A DNA stretch of 64,000 nucleotides from Tabrizicola sp. (GTDB lineage Bacteria > Pseudomonadota > Alphaproteobacteria > Rhodobacterales > Rhodobacteraceae), in assembly GCA_016792685.1 (NCBI GenBank), contig JAEULQ010000106.1, forward strand, positions 48,906-112,905, written 5' to 3'. The notes beneath the pieces were generated by a model. The model was not told where the DNA came from and did no database searches. It was given only the letters and a program-made list of their open reading frames with translations. This document shows positions 41,628 through 50,721 of this stretch, one piece after another. The translations under genes and the position numbers were made by a program. Each line of letters starts with the position of its first letter. Positions within the stretch are counted from its first letter, which is position 1.

Positions 41628-42630
41628 GGCTCACCTCGGCGGCGGGAACCACCACATCGCCTTCGGAAAGGCCGCTGATCACCTCGACCATCTCGACGCC
41701 GTCGATGAGGTGCAGTTCCCCCAGAACGACACTGCGAAGGCCGACCTTGCCGGCGGTCTGAAGGCCGACGAAATCCAGGCCGGATCGGGTCAGGACGCTC
41801 GCCTTCGGCACCAGCAGCGCCGCGCGTTCGCCGACCGGCAGGCGGACCAGCATTCGCGCACCCACAAAGCGGTCGGGCAGGCCGTCGATTTCGACATCGG
41901 CGACGACACGTCCGCCTTCGATGAGCGGATAGATCCGGGCAAGGCTGCCCTCATGGTCGCCGGTCGCGTCCGAAATCCGGATCGCGTCGCCTTCGTTCAA
42001 GGCTATGGCGTGGCGTTCCGGAACCGAGAGCCGCAGGAATGTCCCGCCGCCCCCGATGACTGCGGCGACTTCGCCCGGCATGACGACAGCGCCCTTGGTC
42101 ACAGGAACCTCCAGCACCCGGCCCGCAACCGGGGCAAGGACGGTCCCTTCACTGGCCTGCTGCCGGATGACCTCGGCCTGAGCATCCAGTGCGGCGATCT
42201 CGCCCCGCAGGACGTCAACTTGTGTGCGCAGAGCATCAACCCGTTGGGTTGTGGTGACCCCGTCCTTCAGAAGCTCCTCGCCGCGCGAGAGGTCCGCTTG
42301 CGCGTTGGCAAGACGGGCGTCGAGTGCACCGCGCTGGGCGGAAAGGGCGTCGAGCTGGAAGTCGAGCTTGTCGTCGACGATCCGTGCAAGGGCTTGCCCC
42401 GCAATCACCAGATCGCCTTCCGTCACCGACAACTCGACCAGGGTTCCCCCAAGCCGCGCCCGCGCGGGAATGCGATCGCGCGCCTCGACCGTGCCGTAGA
42501 CCGCTTTCCATTCGGTGACTTCGGTTGAGACCACAGCCACATCCTCGGCGAAGGAAGGGTTCGCAGCCATCAACAGAAGGGTGGCAATCAGAAGCGCGGC
42601 GGAATTGCGGAGCATGCGACTCGGGTCCAT
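41620..42630 (-). CDS. RND membrane fusion (periplasmic adaptor) protein
   Basis: 336 residues: signal peptide (hydrophobic core AALLIATLLLMAANPSFA), lipoyl/barrel-sandwich halves ARLGGTLVELSVTEGDLVIAGQALARI and TVLAPVAGRVLEVPVTKGAVVMPG flanking an alpha-hairpin (about 80-140), then beta-barrel domains. First gene of the sulfide-response operon, directly downstream of the palindromic region 42636-42671. It links the RND pump to an outer-membrane channel. Confidence 0.92.
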   Translation of the reverse strand: MDPSRMLRNSAALLIATLLLMAANPSFAEDVAVVSTEVTEWKAVYGTVEARDRIPARARLGGTLVELSVTEGDLVIAGQALARIVDDKLDFQLDALSAQRGALDARLANAQADLSRGEELLKDGVTTTQRVDALRTQVDVLRGEIAALDAQAEVIRQQASEGTVLAPVAGRVLEVPVTKGAVVMPGEVAAVIGGGGTFLRLSVPERHAIALNEGDAIRISDATGDHEGSLARIYPLIEGGRVVADVEIDGLPDRFVGARMLVRLPVGERAALLVPKASVLTRSGLDFVGLQTAGKVGLRSVVLGELHLIDGVEMVEVISGLSEGDVVVPAAEVSHD

Positions 42631-42635
42631 TTTTG

Positions 42636-42671
42636 ATAGATCTATAGCTATATAGCTTCAAAGGTTTGAAG
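42636..42671 (-). promoter_or_regulatory. Stacked palindromes with a candidate SqrR operator
   Basis: AT-rich run 6-41 bp upstream of the membrane-fusion ATG. ATAGATCTAT (42636-42645), AGCTATATAGCT (42646-42657) and CTTC-N8-GAAG (42656-42671) are perfect palindromes. The last matches the TTC-N8-GAA core of the ATTC-N8-GAAT SqrR site I recall from R. capsulatus. Likely the promoter/operator of the sqr operon, repressed by the SqrR at its far end. Confidence 0.65.
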
Positions 42672-42904
42672 ATCAATAGGTGAATTGGCCGATCTGATGC
42701 CAGGCGATCCGAGCGACCCAGAGCATGCCCTTCGGCAGCACGGGTCCACGGACGGGCAGGCGACGCCGAAAGTTGCGAAGGGGAAGCAAGGGCTTGACTG
42801 GATCTGCGGCCCATGGCCTAACTCCACGCCCCCAAACACTTCCCCAGGAGAGGGAATTTGGGAAAGATGAAATGCTTGAACTTGGGAATTGGAGTGCGCT
42901 GCGA

Positions 42905-43801
42905 ATGACGATGGAACGTATCACGCTGGGGCCGATCACGATGTCCCGGCTGGTCTACGGCATGTGGCGGCTGGGCGATGACCCCGACACGTCACCCTCG
43001 CATGTCCAGGCCAAGATCGAGACTTGCCTGGCGCAGGGCATCACGACGATGGACCAGGCCGACATCTACGGTGGCTACACGGCCGAGGCCTTGCTGGGCG
43101 CGGCGCTCAAATCGGCGCCGCATTTGCGGGACCGGATCGAGATCGTCACGAAATGCGACATCGTCGCCCCGGTCGGCCGGCATTCTGCCGCTCGGGTGAA
43201 GTACTACGACACATCGGCCAAACATATCACCGCCTCGGTCGAGACCAGCCTGCGCGAAATGTCGACGGACCGGATCGACCTCTTGCTGATCCACCGCCCC
43301 GACCCCCTGATGGACCACCACGAGACGGGCCGGGCTCTGGATGGCCTGGTCGCCAGCGGCAAGGTGCGGGCGGTCGGCGTGTCGAACTTCCGGCCCTGGG
43401 ATTTCTCGCTGCTGCAATCGGCGATGAACACTCCGCTCGTCACCAACCAGATCGAGCTGTCGCTCAACTGCCGCGATCCTTTCACCAACGGCGACATCGC
43501 GTACTTGCAGGAACGGGGGGTCGCACCGATGGCCTGGAGCCCGCTGGCCGGGGGCCATCTGCGGGCCGAGGCCAACGGCGGCCTCAGCGCCAGACTGGAC
43601 CAACTGGGCAAGGCGGCGGGCACCGACTGGACCGCCGTTGCCGTGGCCTGGCTTTTGCACCACCCGTCCAAGATAATTCCCGTTCTGGGCACCAACACCC
43701 TGTCGCGCATCGCCACCATCTCGGACGCGCTGCGCGTGCCAATGGACCGCCAGACCTGGTTCGAGCTCCTGACGCTCGCCCAGGGGCATGAGGTCGCCTG
43801 A
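42905..43801 (+). CDS. ydhF: Aldo/keto reductase, YdhF family
   Basis: 298 residues, the same length as E. coli YdhF. AKR tetrad: Asp and Tyr in TMDQADIYGGY, Lys in VTKCDI, His in LLIHRPDPLMDHHETG; VRAVGVSNFRPW and VATNQ-type LVTNQIELSLN follow. Start at 42905 by comparison with YdhF; the frame is open further upstream but that part is not family-like. NAD(P)H-dependent carbonyl reductase of unknown substrate. Monocistronic, ending at a shared terminator with the convergent histidine kinase. Confidence 0.9.
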   Translation: MTMERITLGPITMSRLVYGMWRLGDDPDTSPSHVQAKIETCLAQGITTMDQADIYGGYTAEALLGAALKSAPHLRDRIEIVTKCDIVAPVGRHSAARVKYYDTSAKHITASVETSLREMSTDRIDLLLIHRPDPLMDHHETGRALDGLVASGKVRAVGVSNFRPWDFSLLQSAMNTPLVTNQIELSLNCRDPFTNGDIAYLQERGVAPMAWSPLAGGHLRAEANGGLSARLDQLGKAAGTDWTAVAVAWLLHHPSKIIPVLGTNTLSRIATISDALRVPMDRQTWFELLTLAQGHEVA

Positions 43802-43830
43802 CGGGCGATAGGGCTCGAAGCGGCTGAAGG

Positions 43831-43856
43831 GGTAGGGCGGTCCTGGCCGCCCTACC
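43831..43856. terminator. Bidirectional stem-loop between convergent genes
   Basis: GGTAGGGCGG (43831-43840) pairs perfectly with CCGCCCTACC (43847-43856) around a 6-nt loop, followed on the plus strand by TGGTGTTTTC. It lies 30 bp after the aldo/keto reductase and overlaps the stop of the histidine kinase. Probably terminates both, more strongly on the plus strand. Confidence 0.7.
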
Positions 43857-45243
43857 TGGTGTTTTCGAAGATCACCCGCGCCAGAAGGCCCGAACCGCCG
43901 CGGGCCGTCTCAAGCGACAACCGGGCACCAAACAGCGCCGAGATTTCGGCGGCGATCGCCAGACCAAGTCCGGTCCCCGAGGTCTGGCTTCTGGCCAGGG
44001 ATGGCAAGGGTCGGCCGGTCCCGCTGCGGGCGCGATCCGCCAGGGCCCGCTGTTCGGGCGAAAGGCCAGGGCCATTGTCCTCGACCTCAAGTGCAATGGC
44101 ATCATCGTCGCGCTTTACCCGGACGGTCACGACGGCCCCGCGACCGGCGTAGCGGATCGCATTTGCAACCAGGTTCTTGAGAAGCTCGGCCAGAAGGACG
44201 GCGTCGGCGATCGCGCTGGCTTCATCCTGGCCTTCGTATCCCAGGTCGATCTCTTGCTGCAGCGCGACCGGCACCATTTCGACCGTGACTTCCTTGGCGA
44301 CGGCGGCAATGTCCACCGGTTGAAGGACCCCCGCACCAGAGCTCGCATCGACACGCGCCAGGACCAGAAGCTGCGCAAGAACCCGTTCCGCCCGCTCAAG
44401 GGCGATCCTTGCCTTTTCGCGCGCCATAGCGGCGTCGCCTGGCTCGGAGCTGCGGTCCATCAGGGCCAATTGGGTGCGAACGACCGAAAGGGGCGTACGC
44501 AGCTGATGGCTGGCATTGCCGGTGAAGTTCCGCAGCGCATCGAGCGCTGTTTCAAGCCGCAGCATGAACGAATTGATCGCCGCGACCAGCGGCTCGACCT
44601 CTTCCGGCGTATCGGCGGTCACGGGCCGTAGATCACCGGGTGAACGCAAGGCAATCGCATCTCCCAGACGTTCAAGCGGGCGAAGGGCCACCGTGACCGC
44701 AACCCAAACCAGAGCGCTGACCCCAAGGATAAGGACCGCAAGCCGCAGGGCCGAGCGCCACAGGATGGCCCGCGCAAGTGCGGTACGCGCCCGCGTCGAC
44801 TCGGCCACTGTGACGGCAAAGGGAATGGACGTCGCACCAGTCGAGATTTCCCGCCTCAGGGTTGCACTGCGGATGCCGACGTCACCGTATACCCCATCGG
44901 CAAAGGCGACACCGCCCGCAGGGGCCGGAACCACCGCAAGGTCGTCATATCCGGTCAGGAAGCGGCCGACCGGGCCGTCGACGCGGTAGAACACCTTGTC
45001 CTGGGCCGTCGATGTCAGCATCTCAAGCGACGAATAGGGGATATCGACCTCGAGACCGCCGGTCTCGTCGACGGTCACCCGCTCGGCGATGGCCAAGGCC
45101 GAGCCGATCAAGACCCGGTCCGAAACGCTTTGCGCCGTGCGCAAGGCTTCCCGCCAGGTATCCATCAGCGCGATCAGGCCCAAACTCACCGTGGCCAGCA
45201 AGAGCCAAAGCAGCAGGCGGCGGCGCAGCGAATAGGGCTTCAT
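43852..45243 (-). CDS. TctE-like sensor histidine kinase
   Basis: 463 residues. N-terminal membrane helix (RRRLLLWLLLATVSLGLIALM), periplasmic sensor of about 130 residues, second helix near 170-190, HAMP, H-box ASHQLRTPLSVVRTQ, N-box NLVANAIRYAG, G1 DNGPGLS and G2 GTGLGLAIA. ATG overlaps the response-regulator stop (ATGA). Divergently placed from a PgtC-like periplasmic protein and the tctCBA transporter, so it probably senses the carboxylate taken up by that system. Confidence 0.92.
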   Translation of the reverse strand: MKPYSLRRRLLLWLLLATVSLGLIALMDTWREALRTAQSVSDRVLIGSALAIAERVTVDETGGLEVDIPYSSLEMLTSTAQDKVFYRVDGPVGRFLTGYDDLAVVPAPAGGVAFADGVYGDVGIRSATLRREISTGATSIPFAVTVAESTRARTALARAILWRSALRLAVLILGVSALVWVAVTVALRPLERLGDAIALRSPGDLRPVTADTPEEVEPLVAAINSFMLRLETALDALRNFTGNASHQLRTPLSVVRTQLALMDRSSEPGDAAMAREKARIALERAERVLAQLLVLARVDASSGAGVLQPVDIAAVAKEVTVEMVPVALQQEIDLGYEGQDEASAIADAVLLAELLKNLVANAIRYAGRGAVVTVRVKRDDDAIALEVEDNGPGLSPEQRALADRARSGTGRPLPSLARSQTSGTGLGLAIAAEISALFGARLSLETARGGSGLLARVIFENTR

Positions 45244-45917
45244 GACGGATCGACCGGCTTTTCCAGCAGATAGCCGATGCCACGGACGGTCCGGAGTGTC
45301 AGGTCGAAAGGCTGCAATCGGCGGCGCAGGCGCGAGACGTATTGCTCGATCGCGTTGTCGGACAGAATGTCCTCAAGCGAGGTCAGGGACTGCACGATGG
45401 CCTCTTTGCCAACGACCTTTCCCGCCCGCGTCAGCAGCAACTCCAAAAGTGCGCGTTCCCGTGGTGGCAGGTCGAGCGTCTGGCCATGGGCCGAGAATTG
45501 GCGTGTGTTCAGGTCCAGTGTCACCGGGCCGAGACTGACCGTCGCGGATCGCAACCCGGCTTGCCGTCGCAAAAGCGAGCGGACCCGTGCCTCGAACTCC
45601 CGGATGTCGAAGGGCTTGGCCATGTAGTCGTCTGCCCCGAGATCCAGTCCCCGCACCCTGTCCTCTGCCGCCCCGCGCGCTGTCAGGATCATCACGGCGG
45701 CGCGGTTGCCCTGCGCCCGCATTGCGCGCAGGACCGAAAGGCCGTCCAGTTCAGGCAGGTTCAGGTCAAGGATCATCAGATCGAATTGCTCGGCCGCGAC
45801 AAGGGTGCGCGCTGCTTCGCCGTCATGCACGCAGTCGACCGCATAGCCCGACGAAACCAGAAGCGCGGTCAGCGCTTCGGCCAGTGGCAGATCATCTTCG
45901 ACCAGAAGCAGACGCAT
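45240..45917 (-). CDS. TctD-like OmpR-family response regulator
   Basis: 225 residues: receiver domain with LLVEDDLPLAEAL, phospho-acceptor Asp in MILDLNLPELDG (Asp51), Thr/Lys switch MILTARGA and KPFD, then an OmpR winged helix ending LRRRLQPFDLTLRTVRGIGYLLEKP. Partner of the overlapping TctE-like kinase. The intergenic 45918-45993 separates it from the divergent PgtC-like gene and likely holds both promoters. Confidence 0.95.
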   Translation of the reverse strand: MRLLLVEDDLPLAEALTALLVSSGYAVDCVHDGEAARTLVAAEQFDLMILDLNLPELDGLSVLRAMRAQGNRAAVMILTARGAAEDRVRGLDLGADDYMAKPFDIREFEARVRSLLRRQAGLRSATVSLGPVTLDLNTRQFSAHGQTLDLPPRERALLELLLTRAGKVVGKEAIVQSLTSLEDILSDNAIEQYVSRLRRRLQPFDLTLRTVRGIGYLLEKPVDPS

Positions 45918-45993
45918 CCTGTCCCCCCATCCGGCACGTTAGGCTGCAACTCAATGGTTGTGAACTGCCCCTGCATCGGGCAGCCTTTTGCGC

Positions 45994-47055
45994 ATGCATG
46001 CCCTTGTCGGAACCCTGGCTGTCCTGACCTTTTCGGCCGCACCGGCCTTGGCCGATGTGGCGGTCTATCCGGCGCAGCAGGACGGCGGACCGGTACTGTC
46101 GATCTATTCGACACTCGACAACCATTTGGCCGCGCCCCTGATCGAGGCCTTTCAGGCGGGCAGGCCCGATGTGGCAGTGCGCTATGAGGATCTTCTGTCG
46201 GGCGAGCTTTCGGACCGCGTCATTGCGGAAACCGATGCGGGCCAGCCTACGGCCGATTTCATCTTTTCGGCGGCAATGGATGTGCAGCTGAAACTGGCCA
46301 ATGACGGATATGGCCAACCCGTCTCGGTCCCGCTCGCGCAGGGCTGGCCCGCGTGGGCCAAGTGGCAGGACACCGCGTTTGCCTTGACCTTTGAACCGGC
46401 GGTTCTGGTCTACCACAAGCCCGCCTTCCCGGACGGGGCACCGCAGTCACGGCTGGAGCTTTTGGAGTGGCTTTCCAACGCCCCGGAGTCGATGACCGGG
46501 CGCATCGGCACCTATGACATCGAGAAGTCCGCCGTGGGTTATCTGTTCCTGGCCCGTGACGCCGAGCATTTTCCCGACATCTGGTCAATGCTCGCGGCCA
46601 TGGGCAGGGCAGGGTTGCAGACCTTTCCGACCTCGCAGGACATCATCGACCGGGTGGCCGATGGGCGCTTGGTCCTGGGATACAACATCCTGGGATCCTA
46701 TGCCGCCGATCGCGCCCGCTTGGCGCCTGACCTTGGGATGGTGCTTCTGCGCGACTATACTGTCGTCGTCTCGCGCGTGGCCCTCGTGCCGCGCGGCGCG
46801 GCCTCGCCCGATCTCGGCAGTGCTTTCCTTGCCTTTCTGATGAGCGCCGAAGGCCAGCGGATCCTGTCGGAAAAGCTGCGCCTGCCTTCGGTCAGCCTTG
46901 AGGTTTCGGGCGCCGGCAGCGGCGCGGCGATGCAGGCCGCTCTCGGCGATCAGTTGCGCCCCGTAGCTGTCAGCCCGGGTGTGCTTGTCTATCTCGACCA
47001 GGCCAAGCGACATCGGCTCTTGCGGCTCTGGCGTGACGCCCTGGGGCGGCAATGA
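45994..47055 (+). CDS. PgtC/AfuA-like orphan periplasmic binding protein
   Basis: 353 residues; Sec signal MHALVGTLAVLTFSAAPALA, then a type-II iron/phosphoglycerate-class binding fold: VLSIYSTLDNHLAAPLIEAFQAGRPDVAVRYEDLLSGELSDRVIAE. No ABC permease or ATPase is adjacent. PgtC-like proteins lacking their own transporter serve as periplasmic ligand sensors for two-component systems, which fits its place next to the kinase. ATG at 45994; an in-frame TTG at 45988 is possible. 113 bp upstream of tctC. Confidence 0.82.
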   Translation: MHALVGTLAVLTFSAAPALADVAVYPAQQDGGPVLSIYSTLDNHLAAPLIEAFQAGRPDVAVRYEDLLSGELSDRVIAETDAGQPTADFIFSAAMDVQLKLANDGYGQPVSVPLAQGWPAWAKWQDTAFALTFEPAVLVYHKPAFPDGAPQSRLELLEWLSNAPESMTGRIGTYDIEKSAVGYLFLARDAEHFPDIWSMLAAMGRAGLQTFPTSQDIIDRVADGRLVLGYNILGSYAADRARLAPDLGMVLLRDYTVVVSRVALVPRGAASPDLGSAFLAFLMSAEGQRILSEKLRLPSVSLEVSGAGSGAAMQAALGDQLRPVAVSPGVLVYLDQAKRHRLLRLWRDALGRQ

Positions 47056-47097
47056 CCATGTCAGCTTCCTGACAGCTTGTTGTGCTGAACTCGTGGG

Positions 47098-47151
47098 CAA
47101 GGACGGCACGAGGAGGTGCCGCCTTGCAAAACCGGCACAATAATCCGTGCC
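47098..47151 (+). other. Two hairpins in the tctC leader
   Basis: CAAGG-A-CGGCAC (47098-47109) pairs with GTGCCG-CCTTG (47116-47126) with one bulged A and a GAGGAG loop. GGCAC (47134-47138) pairs with GTGCC (47147-47151). The GGCAC/GTGCC arms are identical, so alternative pairings are possible. They lie just before the tctC ribosome site (GGGAGGAG) and could modulate its expression. Confidence 0.5.
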
Positions 47152-47168
47152 TTGGGAGGAGAATCACG

Positions 47169-48113
47169 ATGAAACACACGCTTCTTGGCGTTGCTCTTGC
47201 GGCTGCACTGGCGGTGCCCGCTGTAGCGAATGACTATATGATCATGGCCCCGGCGGCCCCCGGCGGCGGCTGGGACGGCACGGCCCGCGCGATGCAGGAA
47301 GTCATGCAGGCCGAAGGCATCTCGGCCTCGGTCCAGGTGCAGAACGTTCCCGGCGCGGGCGGCACTGTCGGTCTGGCGCAATTCGCCTCGACCACGTCGG
47401 GTGATGCAAGCCAGCTGATCGTCGGCGGCTATGTGATGGTGGGCGCGATCCTGACCAATGAATCGCCCGTCTCGCTGGCCGATGTCACGCCGATTGCGCG
47501 CCTGACCGGCGAAGCGGTCGGGATCGCGGTTTCTGCTGCAAGCCCGATCCAGAACATCAATGAACTGGTCGAGATGATGAAAGCCGACCCCGGCTCGGTG
47601 TCCTGGGCGGGCGGTTCTGCGGGTGGTGTGGACCACATCACCGTTGGCCTTCTGGCCAAGGCGGCAGGCATCGATCCGACCAAGATCAACTACGTTGCCT
47701 TCTCGGGTGGCGGCGAAGCCCTGGCGGCAATCCTGGGCAACCAGGTGACCGTGGGCATCTCGGGCGTGGGTGAGTTCCTGCCGCAGGTCGAAGCTGGCAC
47801 CATGCGGATGCTGGCCGTGTCGACCGCCGAGAAATGGCCGGGCACCGATGCCCCGACGCTGATGGAATCGGGCTATGACGTGAACGTACAGAACTGGCGC
47901 ATGGTGGCCGCCGCGCCGGGCCTGAGCGACGAACAGAAAGCCGCCGTCGCTGCCGACATTGAAAAGCTGGTGAACTCGGCCGGCTGGAAGGCGATGCTGG
48001 AATCCAAGGGCTGGGCAAACACCTATCTGGCCGGCGCAGATTTCGACGCCCAACTGGCCAAGGAAATCGAGGCAACGACCGCTGTCCTGAAGGACATCGG
48101 CCTGGTCAAATGA
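47169..48113 (+). CDS. tctC: Tripartite tricarboxylate transporter substrate-binding protein
   Basis: 314 residues with a Sec signal ([20 protein letters not shown]). TctC hallmarks are [33 protein letters not shown] and [20 protein letters not shown]. It binds a carboxylate in the periplasm for the TctAB channel. GGGAGGAG before the ATG. Stop overlaps tctB (ATGA). Regulated presumably by the adjacent TctDE-like pair. Confidence 0.94.
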   Translation: MKHTLLGVALAAALAVPAVANDYMIMAPAAPGGGWDGTARAMQEVMQAEGISASVQVQNVPGAGGTVGLAQFASTTSGDASQLIVGGYVMVGAILTNESPVSLADVTPIARLTGEAVGIAVSAASPIQNINELVEMMKADPGSVSWAGGSAGGVDHITVGLLAKAAGIDPTKINYVAFSGGGEALAAILGNQVTVGISGVGEFLPQVEAGTMRMLAVSTAEKWPGTDAPTLMESGYDVNVQNWRMVAAAPGLSDEQKAAVAADIEKLVNSAGWKAMLESKGWANTYLAGADFDAQLAKEIEATTAVLKDIGLVK

Positions 48114-48601
48114 GCGATCAGAAAAACGCAGATGGACGTCGCCCCGGTGGGGCGGCGTTCTTTGTCGCGGCGCTTCTGGCCGCGCTTGGCTGCCTTCTGC
48201 TTTGGCAGGGGCTGTCCATTCCTGACAAGGGCGGCTACGCGGGCATCGGCTCGGGCGATCTTCCGATCTTCATCGCCATCTGCCTTTGGCTTCTGGCGGC
48301 AGCGCATGTCTGGAAGGGGATGCGCGAGGGTTCGCACCGGCTGCCTCGGCAGGAACCCCTTCCGGTTCTCTTCATCGTCGGCGGGCTGGCCATGCAGCTC
48401 ATCTTGCTGAAGCCGCTTGGCTTCTCGATTGCCTCGGGTTTGCTCTTCGCCTGCACCGCAGCCGCTTTCGGCAAACGCCGCATCCATATCAGCCTGCCCA
48501 TCGGGATCGGTTTTGCCCTGGTGGTCTATGGTGTCTTTGACCGGCTCTTGCAGTTGAACCTGCCTGCGGGAGTTCTTGAAAACCTGATCTTCGGGGGCTG
48601 A
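48110..48601 (+). CDS. tctB: Tripartite tricarboxylate transporter small membrane subunit
   Basis: 163 residues, four hydrophobic helices (about 16-35, 50-67, 84-103 and 116-150), TctB family. ATG coupled to the tctC stop and followed after one base by tctA. Small subunit of the TctABC secondary transporter in the inner membrane. Confidence 0.9.
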   Translation: MSDQKNADGRRPGGAAFFVAALLAALGCLLLWQGLSIPDKGGYAGIGSGDLPIFIAICLWLLAAAHVWKGMREGSHRLPRQEPLPVLFIVGGLAMQLILLKPLGFSIASGLLFACTAAAFGKRRIHISLPIGIGFALVVYGVFDRLLQLNLPAGVLENLIFGG

Positions 48602-48602
48602 G

Positions 48603-50120
48603 ATGACGACGTTCGACTTCCTGCTCCAAGGGCTTGGCACGGCCCTCGACCCGATGATCCTGCTTTATGCACTGATCGGCGTGACCCTTGGCACCGCCGT
48701 CGGCGTGTTGCCCGGCATCGGCCCTGCGCTGACCGTGGCTCTTCTCCTGCCCGTGACCTATGGACTGGACCCGGCGGGCTCACTGATCATGTTCGCGGGC
48801 ATCTACTATGGCGGCATGTACGGGGGATCGACCACTTCGATCCTGCTGAACACGCCCGGTGAGAGCGCATCGATCGTCACGGCCCTGGAAGGCAACCAGA
48901 TGGCGCGCGCCGGGCGCGGCGGTCCGGCGCTGGCCACGGCTGCCATCGGGTCTTTCGTCGCCGGGTTGCTGGCGACGCTGGCACTCGCCTTCCTTGCTCC
49001 TCATATCGTCAAGCTCGCCCTCGTCTTCGGTCCGCGCGAATACTTTGCGCTGATGGTGCTGGCGTTCGTGACCGTCTCGGCCGCTTTCGGCGACAGCACG
49101 ATGAAAGGACTGACGTCGCTTTTCGTCGGCCTCGCGTTGGCTGTTGTCGGCATCGACGGGTTGACCGGTCAGGCGCGGCTGTCGTTCGGCGTGCCGCAAC
49201 TTCTGGATGGGATCGAAGTCACCACGCTGGCCGTGGCCATGTTCGCTGTCGGCGAGGCGCTCTTCGTTGCCGCCCAGGGGGCAGGTGGCCAGGAAAAGGT
49301 CCACGCCATCAAGGGCTCGGTCGCAATGACCCGCGCGGATTGGGCGCGCTCGTGGAAACCCTGGCTGCGCGGAACTGCCATCGGCTTTCCCATCGGGGCA
49401 ATGCCCGCGGGCGGGGCCGACATTGCCAGCTTCCTGTCCTACGGCACGGAAAAGCGCATGACCCGTCACCCCGAGGAATTCGGCCATGGGGCCATCGAAG
49501 GGGTGGCGGGGCCCGAGGCTGCCAACAACGCGGCGGCGGCCGGGACCCTGGTGCCTCTTCTGACACTGGGCCTGCCCACAACGGCCACGGCCGCCATCAT
49601 GCTGGCGGGATTTCAGCAGTTCGGCCTGCAGCCGGGGCCCCTGCTCTTTGCCACCGCGCCCCAACTGGTCTGGGGCCTGATCGCCAGCCTGTTGATCGCA
49701 AATTTCATGCTGCTCGTGCTGAACCTGCCTTTGATCCGGCTCTGGGTGAAACTGCTGACCATTCCGCGCCCCTGGCTCTATGCCGGCATCCTGCTCTTTG
49801 CCACGCTGGGCACCATCGGCGTGAACCCCTCGCCGGTCGAGCTCTCGATGCTGATGGTCTTCGGCCTCATGGGGTACTTCATGCGTCTGCATGGCTATCC
49901 GATCGCGCCGGTTGTCGTCGGGCTGATCCTCGGACCCATGGCCGAGCAGCAACTCCGCCGTGCCCTGTCGATCTCGCAAGGAGATTGGACGACTTTGGTC
50001 AGCACGCCGCTTTCGGCCGGACTGCTGCTCGTCGCGCTGCTGGCGCTGGTTGTTCCGGCCTTCCTGCGCTGGCGTGGCAAGGGCGCTGTCCTTGCCCAGA
50101 TCGCGGGCGACGAGGACTGA
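48603..50120 (+). CDS. tctA: Tripartite tricarboxylate transporter large permease
   Basis: 505 residues with about 12 helices. TctA motifs [40 protein letters not shown] and [16 protein letters not shown]. Forms the translocation channel with TctB; TctC delivers the carboxylate. Last gene of the tct operon; sequence just beyond it is an insertion-sequence remnant. Confidence 0.96.
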   Translation: MTTFDFLLQGLGTALDPMILLYALIGVTLGTAVGVLPGIGPALTVALLLPVTYGLDPAGSLIMFAGIYYGGMYGGSTTSILLNTPGESASIVTALEGNQMARAGRGGPALATAAIGSFVAGLLATLALAFLAPHIVKLALVFGPREYFALMVLAFVTVSAAFGDSTMKGLTSLFVGLALAVVGIDGLTGQARLSFGVPQLLDGIEVTTLAVAMFAVGEALFVAAQGAGGQEKVHAIKGSVAMTRADWARSWKPWLRGTAIGFPIGAMPAGGADIASFLSYGTEKRMTRHPEEFGHGAIEGVAGPEAANNAAAAGTLVPLLTLGLPTTATAAIMLAGFQQFGLQPGPLLFATAPQLVWGLIASLLIANFMLLVLNLPLIRLWVKLLTIPRPWLYAGILLFATLGTIGVNPSPVELSMLMVFGLMGYFMRLHGYPIAPVVVGLILGPMAEQQLRRALSISQGDWTTLVSTPLSAGLLLVALLALVVPAFLRWRGKGAVLAQIAGDED

Positions 50121-50178
50121 TCGGCCCAACCATTGCATCTCTGCCGGATGGTCGGGGAAGGGCAGCCCCACTTATCGA

Positions 50179-50460
50179 TTGGTCGGCGAGAAGGCCGCGC
50201 CACTCTGCGAGAGCGGAGGGGCGCGTCTGCTTGTAGGTGTAGGGGTCCTGCAGGTAGCGCTCTGTCGCATAATGGTTTTGGACCGACGCGAACCCTTGCA
50301 GCGTTCGCATGCGCCGAAACCGCAGCATCGCCTTTTCGTGTCGTCGGAACGGATGCACGAGTTCCCGGCCCGGTTATTGAGCCAGCGCTCCATCTTACGG
50401 TCGTCGTCGCGACCGAGCTCCTTCATGGCTGCGCCGTAGGATCGGACACTGGTCGATCGT
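50179..50460 (-). pseudogene. IS6-family transposase remnant (C-terminal part, frameshifted)
   Basis: Minus-strand reading gives VRSYGAAMKELGRDDDRKM and ERWLNNRAGNS, then a frame change near 50360, then HPFRRHEKAMLRFRRMRTLQ and PSALAEWRGLLA. These are the conserved C-terminal segments of IS6 transposases. The catalytic first two-thirds is missing. The rest of the 600-bp gap 50121-50721 shows no gene. Confidence 0.82.
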
Positions 50461-50721
50461 GCGTTGGGATGTGACCGCGAAGTGACAACCCTTCCCTGGG
50501 TCAATCGCCGCCCCCGGCACTGGGGGCCGGAGCCTCTGCGCCGGATGGGTGTCCATGCGATCCACAAGCTTCTGCGCATTGCCCACCGCCGCTAGACAAG
50601 GTTGGGCACTCTCCCGTCCCGGTACGCGCAGCTGGGGAAGTGGCTTGCCGGAACATGCCTCTACCAGGCCCTTCCAGACCGTTCTCGTGCCCAATCTGGT
50701 AAAAAGGCGACCGGTATAGGG

